A stretch of DNA of 64,000 bases, taken from positions 1 through 64,000 of the forward strand of contig NZ_SOCT01000015.1 of assembly GCF_004364435.1 (NCBI RefSeq), read 5' to 3'. Shown in pieces: positions 35,918 to 44,499 of this stretch. A program made the translations under genes and the position numbers. The notes below the pieces were generated by a model, which was not told the DNA's origin, made no database searches, and saw nothing but the letters and a program-made list of their open reading frames with translations. This DNA comes from Pseudomonas sp. LP_7_YM. GTDB taxonomy: Bacteria; Pseudomonadota; Gammaproteobacteria; Pseudomonadales; Pseudomonadaceae. Each line of letters opens with the position of its first letter. The stretch's first letter is position 1.

Positions 35918-37066
35918 ATGAATATGAGAAACGCAGCTATACAAGATGCGCCCGATCTAACTGACAATTTCCTTGCAGCTGAAAAGATCCCCCTCCAGAT
36001 TTTCTCCGCATCGGCGGGGACGGCCCCGGACGTATTACGGGAGCCTGGTTTAATACTTACAAAAGAACAGTTGATCAATCTCAAACGTTATGAAGTAAGT
36101 GGCCTTGCGCTTCCAGTCACCATCAAGGATGTCGTCGCGTATCTGGGTTATGAAACGGGAGCAGGGCCAAATCTTGAGGCCACGGACTTCCAAAAGAGCT
36201 TCACTATCATTCGCAACCATGCATTGCGCTGGGACCCGATTCGCACCCAGCTGTTGAATATCAGCAGTGAGTTAAGTGTATTCGGCGGCCAGATGCTGAC
36301 CTATCAGGACAGCATAAAAGAAATCTACGACGACCTGCGCAGACAGCCCCCGGGTGCCGTCAGCGAAGCCGACCACGCCGATTTTCTGGATAACATCCGC
36401 GATATTGCGGATTTGGTCGAGCAGCGCAGTCACGCTACAAACCGTCTAAAGGACGAGCTGGACAGCTTTGCGCAAGACCTGGCCACCCAAGTCTTGCCGA
36501 CCGTGCAGATCAAGCTGGCAAGCATCAAAAACAACAATCTACCGGCCGATATTCAACGCCTGAACACGGATATAAATGACCGCGCAACCCGGATTGAAGA
36601 AAAGCAAAGCGAATACAAGAAGCTGGTCGGCACTGCTGTTGCCACAGGTATTTTACTTCTTGGTCTGGGCATTTACTTTGGCGTCGAGGCAGAAAAAGTC
36701 CGCAAGGAACTCAATGCGCTGCGTCAAGCTCAGGAAAAAAGTGTTCGTGAGCTGGAACTTAAAAACACGATTCAAGGCTCGCTACAGCGTGTACGCAGAC
36801 ACTTGCAGGATATGGAACTTATCGTGCTGGATGCCGACATCGCCACCAAGAACCTGACGACGGTATGGAACGCTCTGCATACCTATGTCGGGGAGTCAGT
36901 ACGACAGGCCGAGAAAATCAATGATTCGCTTTCCCTGCGTCGACTGATGAACGGATTCAATCTGGTCGCTGCCCCTTGGAAAACAATCCAGCGCGATTCG
37001 GGAAAGTTGCTTGAGGTGTTCAAACAAGCCGATGACGAATACAGAGCAGAATATGGACATCAATAA
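35918..37066 (+). CDS. Binary alpha-pore-forming toxin subunit A (XaxA/YaxA family)
   Basis: 382 residues from ATG 35918; the frame is open further upstream only from TTG codons. The family pattern is visible: LTKEQLINLKRY near 47, RWDPIRTQLLNISSELSVFG (about 104-123), then a long amphipathic coiled coil broken by one hydrophobic hairpin-like segment, LVGTAVATGILLLGLGIYFG (236-255), flanked by charged residues. In XaxAB/YaxAB the A subunit binds the membrane and recruits B, and the two assemble into a large pore. There is no signal peptide, as in the family. It overlaps or abuts the B-subunit gene. The gene interrupts the conserved Sel1-speC order. The base composition is lower in GC than the flanks, which suggests transfer. 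Confidence 0.85.
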   Translation: MNMRNAAIQDAPDLTDNFLAAEKIPLQIFSASAGTAPDVLREPGLILTKEQLINLKRYEVSGLALPVTIKDVVAYLGYETGAGPNLEATDFQKSFTIIRNHALRWDPIRTQLLNISSELSVFGGQMLTYQDSIKEIYDDLRRQPPGAVSEADHADFLDNIRDIADLVEQRSHATNRLKDELDSFAQDLATQVLPTVQIKLASIKNNNLPADIQRLNTDINDRATRIEEKQSEYKKLVGTAVATGILLLGLGIYFGVEAEKVRKELNALRQAQEKSVRELELKNTIQGSLQRVRRHLQDMELIVLDADIATKNLTTVWNALHTYVGESVRQAEKINDSLSLRRLMNGFNLVAAPWKTIQRDSGKLLEVFKQADDEYRAEYGHQ

Positions 37067-38066
37067 CATGAATAACATTACCTATATCACCGACGGCAAC
37101 TTGTTCAAACCAGGCAATATCTCCGCCATGAGACATGCCATCCGTCTGTCCGGAATTGCCAATGCTTCAACGCAGGCGCTGTTCAGCGCCACTCAGTACC
37201 TGCCCTCCCTGGTGGGTAACCAAAACATTGCCGCTCGCAGGCTCGTCGAGCTGGAAACCCGCGTACGAGAGATCGCCACGGTCATGCCCATCTCTCTGGA
37301 TGTTTCGCTGAGGTCGTTCGAGCAACTGCAGAAAGAACAGATCAACGCTAACGATGCAGATCTGCAAGAGATTGCTGAAGACCTTGAGAGTGAAATGACC
37401 GCGATCCGCAGCACGATAAAGCATCAGGCAGAACAACTGAACGCTGCGCTGGCACCGGTCGCGCACGCTCTTGACCGCCTGACAACGAACGGTTACCTCG
37501 GTACGTTCGAAAGTGACAACCAATTTCAACGCAAACAGATCGAAGCGACCCAGGCCCAAATCACGGCATTGCGCGCCAGTCGAGACGAAGTCAGCAGTGC
37601 GATCAATCTGATCCAAAGCCCGGATTTCGCCAGCATCGCCAACGACACACTGTTAACTGCGGAGAACCTGCTGAAGTCCGGGATGGATGCCCCCCAAACC
37701 GCCAAGGTCGAGGCCGCCATCGAAGTCATCCGCAAACTGATCGGCGAAGCCGAAAAAGGCTTCACATTGCTCAACCTGATCGAGCAGCGCGATTCGATGA
37801 CCAATCGCCTGAGCACGTTCACCCGCGATGTAAGGGCTCTCGAAGACCAGACGGCAGCCAACGAGAGGTTCATCGAGTTGATCAAAGGGGTTTATCAGTT
37901 CGACGAATGCCGTGGGCAAGCTGTGGCAGAGGCAACCAACGTGCTTGCCACCCTGGATAACGTGCTCGTTCATGCCGGGCGCCTCGACGTCAAGGAAGGC
38001 GCCAAACTGGAGGAAATCATACAGACGCTGCGTGCATTGGCCCATTACGTCGGCGGCCTTTCCTGA
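37053..38066 (+). CDS. Binary alpha-pore-forming toxin subunit B (XaxB/YaxB family)
   Basis: 337 residues from ATG 37053, which overlaps the end of the A gene by 14 bases; ATG 37068, just past the A stop, is an alternative and neither has a strong ribosome binding site. Almost entirely long amphipathic helices without a membrane-spanning segment (for example VRALEDQTAANERFIELIKG; IQSPDFASIANDTLL), which fits the XaxB pattern in which B is recruited by A and forms the pore wall only after activation. Length is close to XaxB (about 350). The close spacing indicates stoichiometric co-expression. The call depends on the family pattern and on pairing with the A subunit. Confidence 0.82.
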   Translation: MDINNMNNITYITDGNLFKPGNISAMRHAIRLSGIANASTQALFSATQYLPSLVGNQNIAARRLVELETRVREIATVMPISLDVSLRSFEQLQKEQINANDADLQEIAEDLESEMTAIRSTIKHQAEQLNAALAPVAHALDRLTTNGYLGTFESDNQFQRKQIEATQAQITALRASRDEVSSAINLIQSPDFASIANDTLLTAENLLKSGMDAPQTAKVEAAIEVIRKLIGEAEKGFTLLNLIEQRDSMTNRLSTFTRDVRALEDQTAANERFIELIKGVYQFDECRGQAVAEATNVLATLDNVLVHAGRLDVKEGAKLEEIIQTLRALAHYVGGLS

Positions 38067-38128
38067 GCAATCTGTTTAGCGAATCCGGGGCTTTGCTCGC
38101 AAGGCCCCTTCGGCAGGGAAGCCACTTA

Positions 38129-38902
38129 ATGACCAATCACTTCATCGACTACAACGACGCGGCATATCTGGATTTCCACATGGGCTATCTGCGGGATCTT
38201 CCAAGGCGTATCGAGGCCTTCAAGATCAAGCTCGGCCTGGTGCCTGCTGCCGACTACGGCAAATACCTGGAAACTGCCCTGAATAGCGTGGTAGCCCAGG
38301 CCCTCGACGGCAGCAAAATGTGGGGTTCCAGCGCTACCCGGTTGCGCTCGCTCCATCTGGAGGCACGCAGCACGCTCACCGAGGCAATCGAGCAAACAAA
38401 TGCTGTGCCTTCGGCCGAGGCCCTGAAGCGAGTGATCGTAACGCTTAAACACCACCAAGCGAAATTCAGCCGTCAACGGGCCGAGTGCTTACGCATCATC
38501 GAATGCGCTTCGGTCATTCCCCGATTCATCGACTTCATGAATCTAAGGATTGTGCAATACGCCGCACGTCATGGGCTTCTCGCTGGCAGAGCACGAGGCG
38601 AGGCATCAAATACGTTGCACAGACGCCTTACCCCGGACGAAAACCTGGTATCGGCGACTCGTACAGTGCAGTGGAACTACCGCTGCTACAGCACTGCACT
38701 GCTCTCTGCCGGGAACATGGCCGCCTATTGCGGACGCCTGTCACTTCTTTTGAGCAACACCGTGCAACCATTGGCAGCCCTGGACGCGATGCAGTCGCCC
38801 AGGCGCTACCGACTGTCTTGCCGGCTGGCCGTCGCATCGGCGCACGAAGCACTGCGCCTCATCGAACGGACGTTTGACCGGATCCTGCGCTTCCGCTTGT
38901 AG
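38129..38902 (+). CDS. Unrecognised helical protein, third gene of the toxin operon
   Basis: 257 residues from ATG 38129 (GGAAG eight bases upstream), 62 bases after the B gene on the same strand and before a shared terminator. I do not recognise a family. The sequence is basic and predicted mostly helical, with no signal peptide and no clear membrane span; the C-terminal third is rich in Arg and Leu (AHEALRLIERTFDRILRFRL). The mid part has an HHQAKFSRQRAECLRIIECA helix with a cysteine. Described two-gene XaxAB systems lack such a gene as far as I recall. It could be an immunity or assembly factor, or a third pore component. Function is unknown. Confidence 0.72.
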   Translation: MTNHFIDYNDAAYLDFHMGYLRDLPRRIEAFKIKLGLVPAADYGKYLETALNSVVAQALDGSKMWGSSATRLRSLHLEARSTLTEAIEQTNAVPSAEALKRVIVTLKHHQAKFSRQRAECLRIIECASVIPRFIDFMNLRIVQYAARHGLLAGRARGEASNTLHRRLTPDENLVSATRTVQWNYRCYSTALLSAGNMAAYCGRLSLLLSNTVQPLAALDAMQSPRRYRLSCRLAVASAHEALRLIERTFDRILRFRL

Positions 38903-38913
38903 ACTCAGAAACG

Positions 38914-38944
38914 AAAACGGCATCCAATTGGATGCCGTTTTTTT
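38914..38944. terminator. Bidirectional rho-independent terminator
   Basis: AAACGGCATCC-AATT-GGATGCCGTTT, an 11-bp stem followed by more T on the plus strand and A on the other side. It lies between the toxin operon (plus) and speC (minus) and probably ends both. Confidence 0.93.
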
Positions 38945-38963
38945 CAGTTCGCTTAGCCGAAGC

Positions 38964-40127
38964 TTAAACGTAGAACGACTTCAGTGGCGGGAAGCCGTTG
39001 AATTCCACCGCACTGTAGCTGGTGGTGTACGCCCCGGTAGACAGCCAGTACAGGCGGTCACCGATAGCCAGATTCAGTGGCAGACCGTATTTGTAGTTCT
39101 CATACATGATGTCCGCGCTGTCACAGGTCGGGCCAGCGATGACGACTTCTTCCATTTCGCCTTTTTTTTCGGTCCAGATCGGAAACTTGATGGCTTCGTC
39201 CATGGTTTCGATCAGGCCGGAGAACTTGCCTACATCGGTGTACACCCAACGCTCGACGGCGGTACGGGACTTGCGCGCCACCAATACCACTTCGCTAACC
39301 AAAATACCGGCGTTGGCGATCAACGAACGGCCTGGTTCCAAAATGATTTCCGGCAGATCATCGCCGAAGTCTTCCTTGAGGAAGCGAATGATTTCTTCAG
39401 CGTAGGTTTCGAGGCTGTTGGTACGGGTGATGTAGTTGGCCGGGAAGCCGCCACCCATGTTGATCAGTTTGAGCTCGATGCCGTCTTCTTCTTTCAACCG
39501 CTCGAAGATCACCTTCACTTTGGCGATCGCCGCATCCCACACGCTGATATCGCGTTGTTGCGAACCAACGTGGAAGGAAATGCCGTAAGGCACCAGGCCC
39601 AGGTCACGAGCCAGGATCAGCAGATCCATGGCCATATCGGTCTGGCAACCGAATTTGCGTGACAGCGGCCAATCGGCCGTGGTTGAGCCTTCGGTAAGGA
39701 TACGCACATAGACTTTGGAGCCCGGCGCGGCCTTGGCGATGTTGCGCAGGTCGGCTTCCGAATCGGTCGCGTACAGACGCACGCCCTTGTCGTAGAAGTA
39801 GCGAATGTCCCTGGATTTCTTGATGGTGTTGCCGTAACTGATGCGATCCGGGCCAACGCCCTGATTCATCACTTTATCCAGCTCGTAGATAGAGGCGATG
39901 TCGAAGTTCGACCCCTTGTCTTTAAGCAGATCGATAATCTCGACAGCCGGGTTGGCCTTGACCGCGTAATACACCTTAGCGAATTCAAAACCGGCACGCA
40001 GGTCGTCATAGGCCTTGCTGATCATCGCGGTGTCGATGACCACGAACGGGGTTTCTTGCTTGTCGGCGAACGCCTTCATTTTATCGAAGGTGCTTTTCTC
40101 GAAATAGTCTTCGACCTGGATCGACAT
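38964..40127 (-). CDS. speC: Ornithine decarboxylase (eukaryotic-like fold III)
   Basis: 387 residues from ATG 40127 (AGGAGT ahead). PLP-dependent enzyme that makes putrescine from ornithine in the cytoplasm. PLP-binding Lys57 lies in YYAVKANP; other landmarks are HVGSQQ, the glycine-rich GGGFP, LEPGRS and the active-site Cys in GPTCDSADIMYE. The dimeric alanine-racemase-like fold matches P. aeruginosa SpeC in length. It lies at the end of the piuB-piuA-piuC-Sel1 block, as in P. aeruginosa. A terminator-like hairpin sits about 110-140 bases upstream of its start. Confidence 0.95.
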   Translation of the reverse strand: MSIQVEDYFEKSTFDKMKAFADKQETPFVVIDTAMISKAYDDLRAGFEFAKVYYAVKANPAVEIIDLLKDKGSNFDIASIYELDKVMNQGVGPDRISYGNTIKKSRDIRYFYDKGVRLYATDSEADLRNIAKAAPGSKVYVRILTEGSTTADWPLSRKFGCQTDMAMDLLILARDLGLVPYGISFHVGSQQRDISVWDAAIAKVKVIFERLKEEDGIELKLINMGGGFPANYITRTNSLETYAEEIIRFLKEDFGDDLPEIILEPGRSLIANAGILVSEVVLVARKSRTAVERWVYTDVGKFSGLIETMDEAIKFPIWTEKKGEMEEVVIAGPTCDSADIMYENYKYGLPLNLAIGDRLYWLSTGAYTTSYSAVEFNGFPPLKSFYV

Positions 40128-40235
40128 GCGGGGGACTCCTGTTGGCAAACGGTAAAAATCAATGGGTGCAAATGAACGTCCTCCGTATCCCCACGTTGGT
40201 TCGCCTGCTTCCCAAGGCTGTTCGCCGAAAGCAAA

Positions 40236-40269
40236 AAGGCCATCCGGTGGTGCCCCCCCGGTTGGCCTT
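40236..40269 (-). terminator. Terminator or attenuator-like hairpin upstream of speC
   Basis: AAGGCCA-T-CCGG and CCGG-T-TGGCCTT pair around a 10-base loop with one T:T mismatch; on the minus strand the stem is followed by TTTTTGC. It lies 109 bases before the speC start. It may end the opuC transcript, or act as a leader attenuator of speC if its promoter lies upstream. Confidence 0.7.
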
Positions 40270-40466
40270 GCTGTCTCGTCGTCAGTACTTGAGCCGGATG
40301 GATCGTTTCCAGCATGGACGTTCGGCGCGAACTGTAGGACCAGAAGGGCTGGAGATCAACAAAAACTGTCGCGTTTCTACCCGTTTTTGCCAGACGGGCA
40401 TCCGCGCTCGTTCAATCACCCTGTAGTAACCGACAGACGTGACAGGACGATGTTCCCGCACAGTGA

Positions 40467-40549
40467 CTGCTGCCCTGCTTCTGCCCGAAGGTGGCGAGCT
40501 TGGCTAGCCACCGATCTGCCCCAGGTCACGACCGACCGAAGGGCAGTAG
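40467..40549 (-). other. Nested RNA-like secondary structure between opuCA and speC
   Basis: Outer arms CTGCTGCCCT (40467-40476) and AGGGCAGTAG (40540-40549) pair over ten bases with one G:T wobble. Inside, GGTGGC-G-AGC pairs with GCT-A-GCCACC (40490-40512). The nested stems sit in a 500-base non-coding stretch (40128-40655) and could be a 3' UTR element, part of the speC leader or a small RNA. No protein gene is credible there. Confidence 0.45.
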
Positions 40550-40607
40550 ATTCGAAGAAATGTGGTGTGCCTGACACAACCATGCAGCCTGGTCTTACTG
40601 CCGCGTC

Positions 40608-40640
40608 GCGCCAGATCGCCTGCAGGCAAGGCTCCTACGG
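40608..40640. repeat. REP-like palindromic element
   Basis: GCGCCAGATCGCCTGCAGGC followed by AAGGCTCCTACGG resembles the common Pseudomonas REP motif (GATCG-CAAG-C-GCTCCTAC). It contains the palindrome GCCTGCAGGC and lies just past the opuCA stop. Confidence 0.55.
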
Positions 40641-40655
40641 CCAGAATCACACGCC

Positions 40656-41822
40656 TCAGCCAGCCGCCTGCTCCGCCACCTCAGCTGGCGAAACAATGCT
40701 GGTCTTCTTCCCACGCGACTGCCCCGAACTCAGGTACGCAGCAATCGACTCTTGAGTCACCTCGCCCAGGAACACGTTCTCCGCATCCAGCACCGGCAGC
40801 CAGGCGCGGTTGAATTCGTACATGCGCGACAGCAGGATGCGCAGGTGTTCGTCGTAGGCCGCAGTGGCGTTGAACGGCCGCAGGTATTGCTCGCAGGTGC
40901 CGCTCTGGCGGTGCAGGTCGCGGCGGCGGACGTAGCCCATGGCCTTGTTGCTGCCATCGGTGACAACGACGTAGCGGCGGTCGTTTTCATCCATGATTTC
41001 CAGCGCGTCGGCCACCGGGGTTTCCGGACTAACGGACGGCGCGTTGTCAGCGGCGTCTTCGGCCTTGACCAGCAACAAGCGTTTGAGGGTGCTGTCCTGG
41101 CCGACAAAGTTACTGACGAAGTCGTCTGCCGGGTGCGCCAGCAGCGTGTCCGGGTGGTCGATCTGCAGCAGTTTGCCAGCGCGGAAAATAGCGATCTTGT
41201 CGCCCAGCTTGATGGCTTCGTCGATGTCGTGGCTGACCATGATCACGGTCTTGTTCAGCGCACGCTGCATTTCGAAGAATTCGTTCTGGATCATCTCGCG
41301 GTTGATCGGGTCCACGGCGCCGAATGGCTCGTCCATCAACAGCAAGGGGGCATCGGCTGCCAGCGCACGGATCACGCCGATGCGCTGCTGCTGGCCACCG
41401 GATAATTCGCGCGGATAACGATGCAGATATTGCTTGGGCTCGAGCTTGATCATGCTCATCAACTCGCGAGCGCGGTCGTGGCACTTCTGTTTGTCCCAGC
41501 CGAGCAGCTTGGGCACAACCACGATATTTTCTTCGATGGTCATGTTAGGGAACAGGCCGATCTGCTGGATCACATAACCAATGTTACGGCGCAGGGTCAC
41601 TTCATCAAGGCCGGTGGTGTCTTCACCGTTGATCAGCACCTTGCCCGAGGTCGGCATGATCAGGCGGTTGATCATTTTCAGTGTCGTGCTCTTGCCGCAA
41701 CCGGACGGACCCAGGAAAACGCAGATCTCGCCCTCGTTGACGGTCAGGCTCACTGAATCGACGGCCTTCACTTCTTTGCCGTTGCTTTGGAAAGTCTTGG
41801 TGAGGTTTTGAAGTTCGATCAT
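40656..41822 (-). CDS. opuCA: Betaine/choline ABC transporter ATPase (OpuCA type)
   Basis: 388 residues from ATG 41822. ATPase domain with Walker A GPSGCGKST near 37-45, Q-loop QQIGLFPNMT, signature LSGGQQQRIGVIRA and Walker B LLLMDEPFGAVD. The C-terminal third is a tandem CBS module (about 260-375; DALEIMDENDRRYVVVTDG and WLPVLDAENVFLGEV), as in OpuCA, where CBS domains tune activity to osmotic strength. Start codon overlaps the opuCB stop (ATGA). Last gene of a four-gene operon transcribed permease, binding protein, permease, ATPase. In P. syringae OpuC imports glycine betaine, choline and carnitine. Confidence 0.9.
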   Translation of the reverse strand: MIELQNLTKTFQSNGKEVKAVDSVSLTVNEGEICVFLGPSGCGKSTTLKMINRLIMPTSGKVLINGEDTTGLDEVTLRRNIGYVIQQIGLFPNMTIEENIVVVPKLLGWDKQKCHDRARELMSMIKLEPKQYLHRYPRELSGGQQQRIGVIRALAADAPLLLMDEPFGAVDPINREMIQNEFFEMQRALNKTVIMVSHDIDEAIKLGDKIAIFRAGKLLQIDHPDTLLAHPADDFVSNFVGQDSTLKRLLLVKAEDAADNAPSVSPETPVADALEIMDENDRRYVVVTDGSNKAMGYVRRRDLHRQSGTCEQYLRPFNATAAYDEHLRILLSRMYEFNRAWLPVLDAENVFLGEVTQESIAAYLSSGQSRGKKTSIVSPAEVAEQAAG

Positions 41823-42472
41823 TTGAGCAATCCTTTTGGAGTCAGCGAGCGTTGCAGCCATTGCAGAAGCAGGTCAGCGAAGATGGCCAGAATGCTGACC
41901 AGTACGGCGCCGACGATCAGCATCGACATGTCGCTGCGGCTGATGGAAGCGAGGATGAGTACGCCAAGACCACCGGCACCGATGGTCGCAGCAATGGTCA
42001 TGACGCCGATATTCATGACCACGGCCGTGCGTACACCAGCGAGGATCACCGGCACGGCGATTGGCAATTCGACCATGCGCAGACGCTGGCCGAAGGTCAT
42101 GCCAATGCCCCTGGCGGCTTCGCGGATGCCAGGCTCGACACCGGTCAGTGCCAGGTAGGTGTTACGCATGATCGGCAACAAGGAGTACAGAAACACAGCG
42201 GTGATGGCAGGCATCGGACCCAAGCCCTGCCCAAACCTGGAATAGAACGGCAGCAGCAGGCCGAACAAAGCAATCGACGGGATGGTCAGCAGCACCGTGG
42301 CACTGGCTTGCAGAGGACCGGCAAGGGTGGGAAAGCGGGTCATGAGCACGCCCAGCGGCACACCCACCAGAATCGCCAGCGAAACCGCGATGCCAACCAA
42401 CGTGATGTGTTGCAGGGTCAGGTGAAACACCTGGTTCCAGTCAAGATGGGAGAAAGCGCTCCAGAAGCTCAT
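41819..42472 (-). CDS. opuCB: Betaine/choline ABC transporter permease (OpuCB type)
   Basis: 217 residues, six membrane segments, ProW-like. EAA-type loop REAARGIGMTFGQRLRMVELP near 120-140. Ribosome binding site AGGAGG ahead of the ATG, which overlaps the opuCC stop by four bases. One of two permease subunits in the operon; the other is at 43453-44166. The letter assignment follows the known OpuC set and could be swapped with the other permease. Confidence 0.88.
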   Translation of the reverse strand: MSFWSAFSHLDWNQVFHLTLQHITLVGIAVSLAILVGVPLGVLMTRFPTLAGPLQASATVLLTIPSIALFGLLLPFYSRFGQGLGPMPAITAVFLYSLLPIMRNTYLALTGVEPGIREAARGIGMTFGQRLRMVELPIAVPVILAGVRTAVVMNIGVMTIAATIGAGGLGVLILASISRSDMSMLIVGAVLVSILAIFADLLLQWLQRSLTPKGLLK

Positions 42473-43425
42473 GGTTTCTCCTCCTGTTTTTCCGCTGGCG
42501 TCTGCTTGATCGGCACACTTTGCGCGGAAGGATTGATCGGATGGCTGCGCAGGAAATCTGCCGCCACCACGGTAGGATTTTCATGATCGACGTCGACGCG
42601 GGCGTTCAGCGCGATCATCGTCTGATCATCCAGCAGCGCGGCCAGCGGCTTGAGCTGCTCGGCCAGTTGCGGGTGATTGTCCAGGTACTCCTTGCGGATC
42701 ACTGGCGCTGCGGTGTAGTCCGGGAAATAGTGTTTGTCGTCGGCCAGGACCTTGAGCTTGAAGGCATTGAGGCGCCCGTCGGTGGTGTACACCAGCCCGG
42801 CAAAGACCTGCCCGTTGTGCAGCGCGGTATAGACCAGCCCGGCGTCCATCTGACGAGTGTTTTTACGGCTCAGGTTCATGTCGTAGTGCTTGACCATGCC
42901 CACCAGTCCGTCGGAACGGTTGGCGAATTCAGTGTCGAGCGCGACGATATGACCCTCCTTGGCCTCATCCTTGAGCAAGGTTGTCAGTTCGGAAACGTTG
43001 TTGATCTGCGGATACTGCTGCGCGATCTTGTCCGGCAGTGCCAGGGCGTAGGTATTGTTGAACTTCGATGGCGAGAGCCAGACCAGGCCCTTTTTCGCGT
43101 CGAGTTCCTTGACCCGCTGGTAGGTCTGCTCGCTGTCGAGTTTTTCGTCGACATGGTTGTAGGCCACCAGCGAGACACCGGTGTATTCCCAGAGCATGTC
43201 AAGTTGGCCAGACTCCTGCGCACTGCGCGCCAGGTTACTGCCCAGCCCACCGGTGATCTGGACCTGATAGCCCTTGTCGCGCAGATATTGCGCGGTCAGT
43301 TCAGCGAGGATGGTCTGTTCGGTAAAGACCCGTGCGCCAATGCGCAAGACGGGCATTTCGGCCGCCTGGACGAATCCTGCCAGCAGCAGGCCAGCGCCCA
43401 CGATCAATGTGCATAACTTCTTCAT
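42469..43425 (-). CDS. opuCC: Betaine/choline substrate-binding protein (OpuCC type)
   Basis: 318 residues. Signal peptide about 1-22 (LIVGAGLLLAGFVQAAE), so periplasmic. OpuAC-family core: RIGARVFTEQTILAELTAQY, GGLGSNLARSAQESGQLDM, WEYTGVSL and, further on, FAGLVYTTDGRLNAF. It captures quaternary amines for the two permeases. The C-terminal tail (about 295-318) is rich in Gln, Pro, Glu and Lys and probably disordered. RBS AGGAA; 27 bases after the upstream permease. Confidence 0.9.
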   Translation of the reverse strand: MKKLCTLIVGAGLLLAGFVQAAEMPVLRIGARVFTEQTILAELTAQYLRDKGYQVQITGGLGSNLARSAQESGQLDMLWEYTGVSLVAYNHVDEKLDSEQTYQRVKELDAKKGLVWLSPSKFNNTYALALPDKIAQQYPQINNVSELTTLLKDEAKEGHIVALDTEFANRSDGLVGMVKHYDMNLSRKNTRQMDAGLVYTALHNGQVFAGLVYTTDGRLNAFKLKVLADDKHYFPDYTAAPVIRKEYLDNHPQLAEQLKPLAALLDDQTMIALNARVDVDHENPTVVAADFLRSHPINPSAQSVPIKQTPAEKQEEKP

Positions 43426-43452
43426 TCATATTCCTTTCATCAGCGCGGCCGG

Positions 43453-44166
43453 TTATCGAGCCAGGCCACGTTCCAGCCAGATACGACTTGCCAGGGTCAC
43501 GGCGCCATCGAGCAACAGGGCCAGCAACGCAGTGCATGCGGCACCGAGCACAAGCTGTGGCTGATTGTTCAGGGCGATACCAGGGAAGATCAGGCTGCCA
43601 AGGCTGTTGGCACCGATCAGGAAGGCAAGCGGCGCGGTACCGACGTTGATCGCCAGCGCGACTCGCACGCCGCCAACGATGATCGGCACGGCATTGGGCA
43701 GCTCGACACGCAACAGCACCTGACGCGGTGTCATGCCGATGCCGGTGGCAGCTTCCTTGAGTGAGCCCTGAACGTTTTTCAGGCCTTCGTAGGTGTTGCG
43801 CACGATGGGCAACAGAGAGGCGAGGAACAACGCGAAGATGGCAGGTCCGCTGCCAATACCCAGAACACCCAGGGCAATGGCCAGAACTGCAAGAGGAGGA
43901 ACGGTGTTACCGATGTTGAAGATCTGCATGAAGCGTTCGGCGCGGCCAACCATGTTCGGTCGGCTAAGCGCAATGCCAGTCGGGATTCCGACTACCAGTG
44001 CCGCCAGCATCGATGCCAGCACAAGCAGCACATGCGCTTGCAGATAAAACAGCAGATCATCCTGATACTGCCTGAGTGTGTCGATGCCGATCCATTGGAC
44101 CAGCAGGGCCAGAAGCGCGATGACAATCACACCTCCCAATAGCCCCTTGCCATAGCGATTTGCCAC
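43453..44166 (-). CDS. opuCD: Betaine/choline ABC transporter permease (OpuCD type)
   Basis: 237 residues, starting with GTG at 44166 behind AGGAG. Six membrane segments; EAA loop KEAATGIGMTPRQVLLRVELP near 137-157 and the IFNIGNTVPPLAVLA segment typical of OpuC permeases. First gene of the operon. The 333-base region up to prfC (44167-44499) contains the promoters of both divergent genes. Confidence 0.88.
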   Translation of the reverse strand: MANRYGKGLLGGVIVIALLALLVQWIGIDTLRQYQDDLLFYLQAHVLLVLASMLAALVVGIPTGIALSRPNMVGRAERFMQIFNIGNTVPPLAVLAIALGVLGIGSGPAIFALFLASLLPIVRNTYEGLKNVQGSLKEAATGIGMTPRQVLLRVELPNAVPIIVGGVRVALAINVGTAPLAFLIGANSLGSLIFPGIALNNQPQLVLGAACTALLALLLDGAVTLASRIWLERGLAR

Positions 44167-44430
44167 GGGCGGACTCCTTATTCAGTCGGCGAACGCGTTT
44201 CACCGGGACTGGCCTTTGCAGGCAGCCTGTGAACGTTCGCGAAGAGCAGCGGGTGGGTCGCCGGAAAGGGTTTAACCTCGGCGAAAACACAAGCCATGAG
44301 CGCAGCTTCGTCAAGCTAACTTGCTGATTTTGCGATCCTTGGCTACGTGTGCAGCCAGGAATGGACGTCTCCAGAACCGCAAAGGTTCCCACGTGGGATG
44401 CTATTTGGCCACCCTTGATTGACTGAACGG

Positions 44431-44460
44431 TTCGGATATTGCTTTGGTTTGGGCTATAAT
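44431..44460 (+). promoter_or_regulatory. Likely sigma-70 promoter of prfC
   Basis: A consensus -10 TATAAT at 44455-44460 lies 40 bases before the prfC ATG. The -35 region at the expected spacing (about 44432-44437) is weak. Confidence 0.6.
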
Positions 44461-44499
44461 CGCCGCCCTTTTTTTGAATCACCTCTCGGGCGATTTCCC

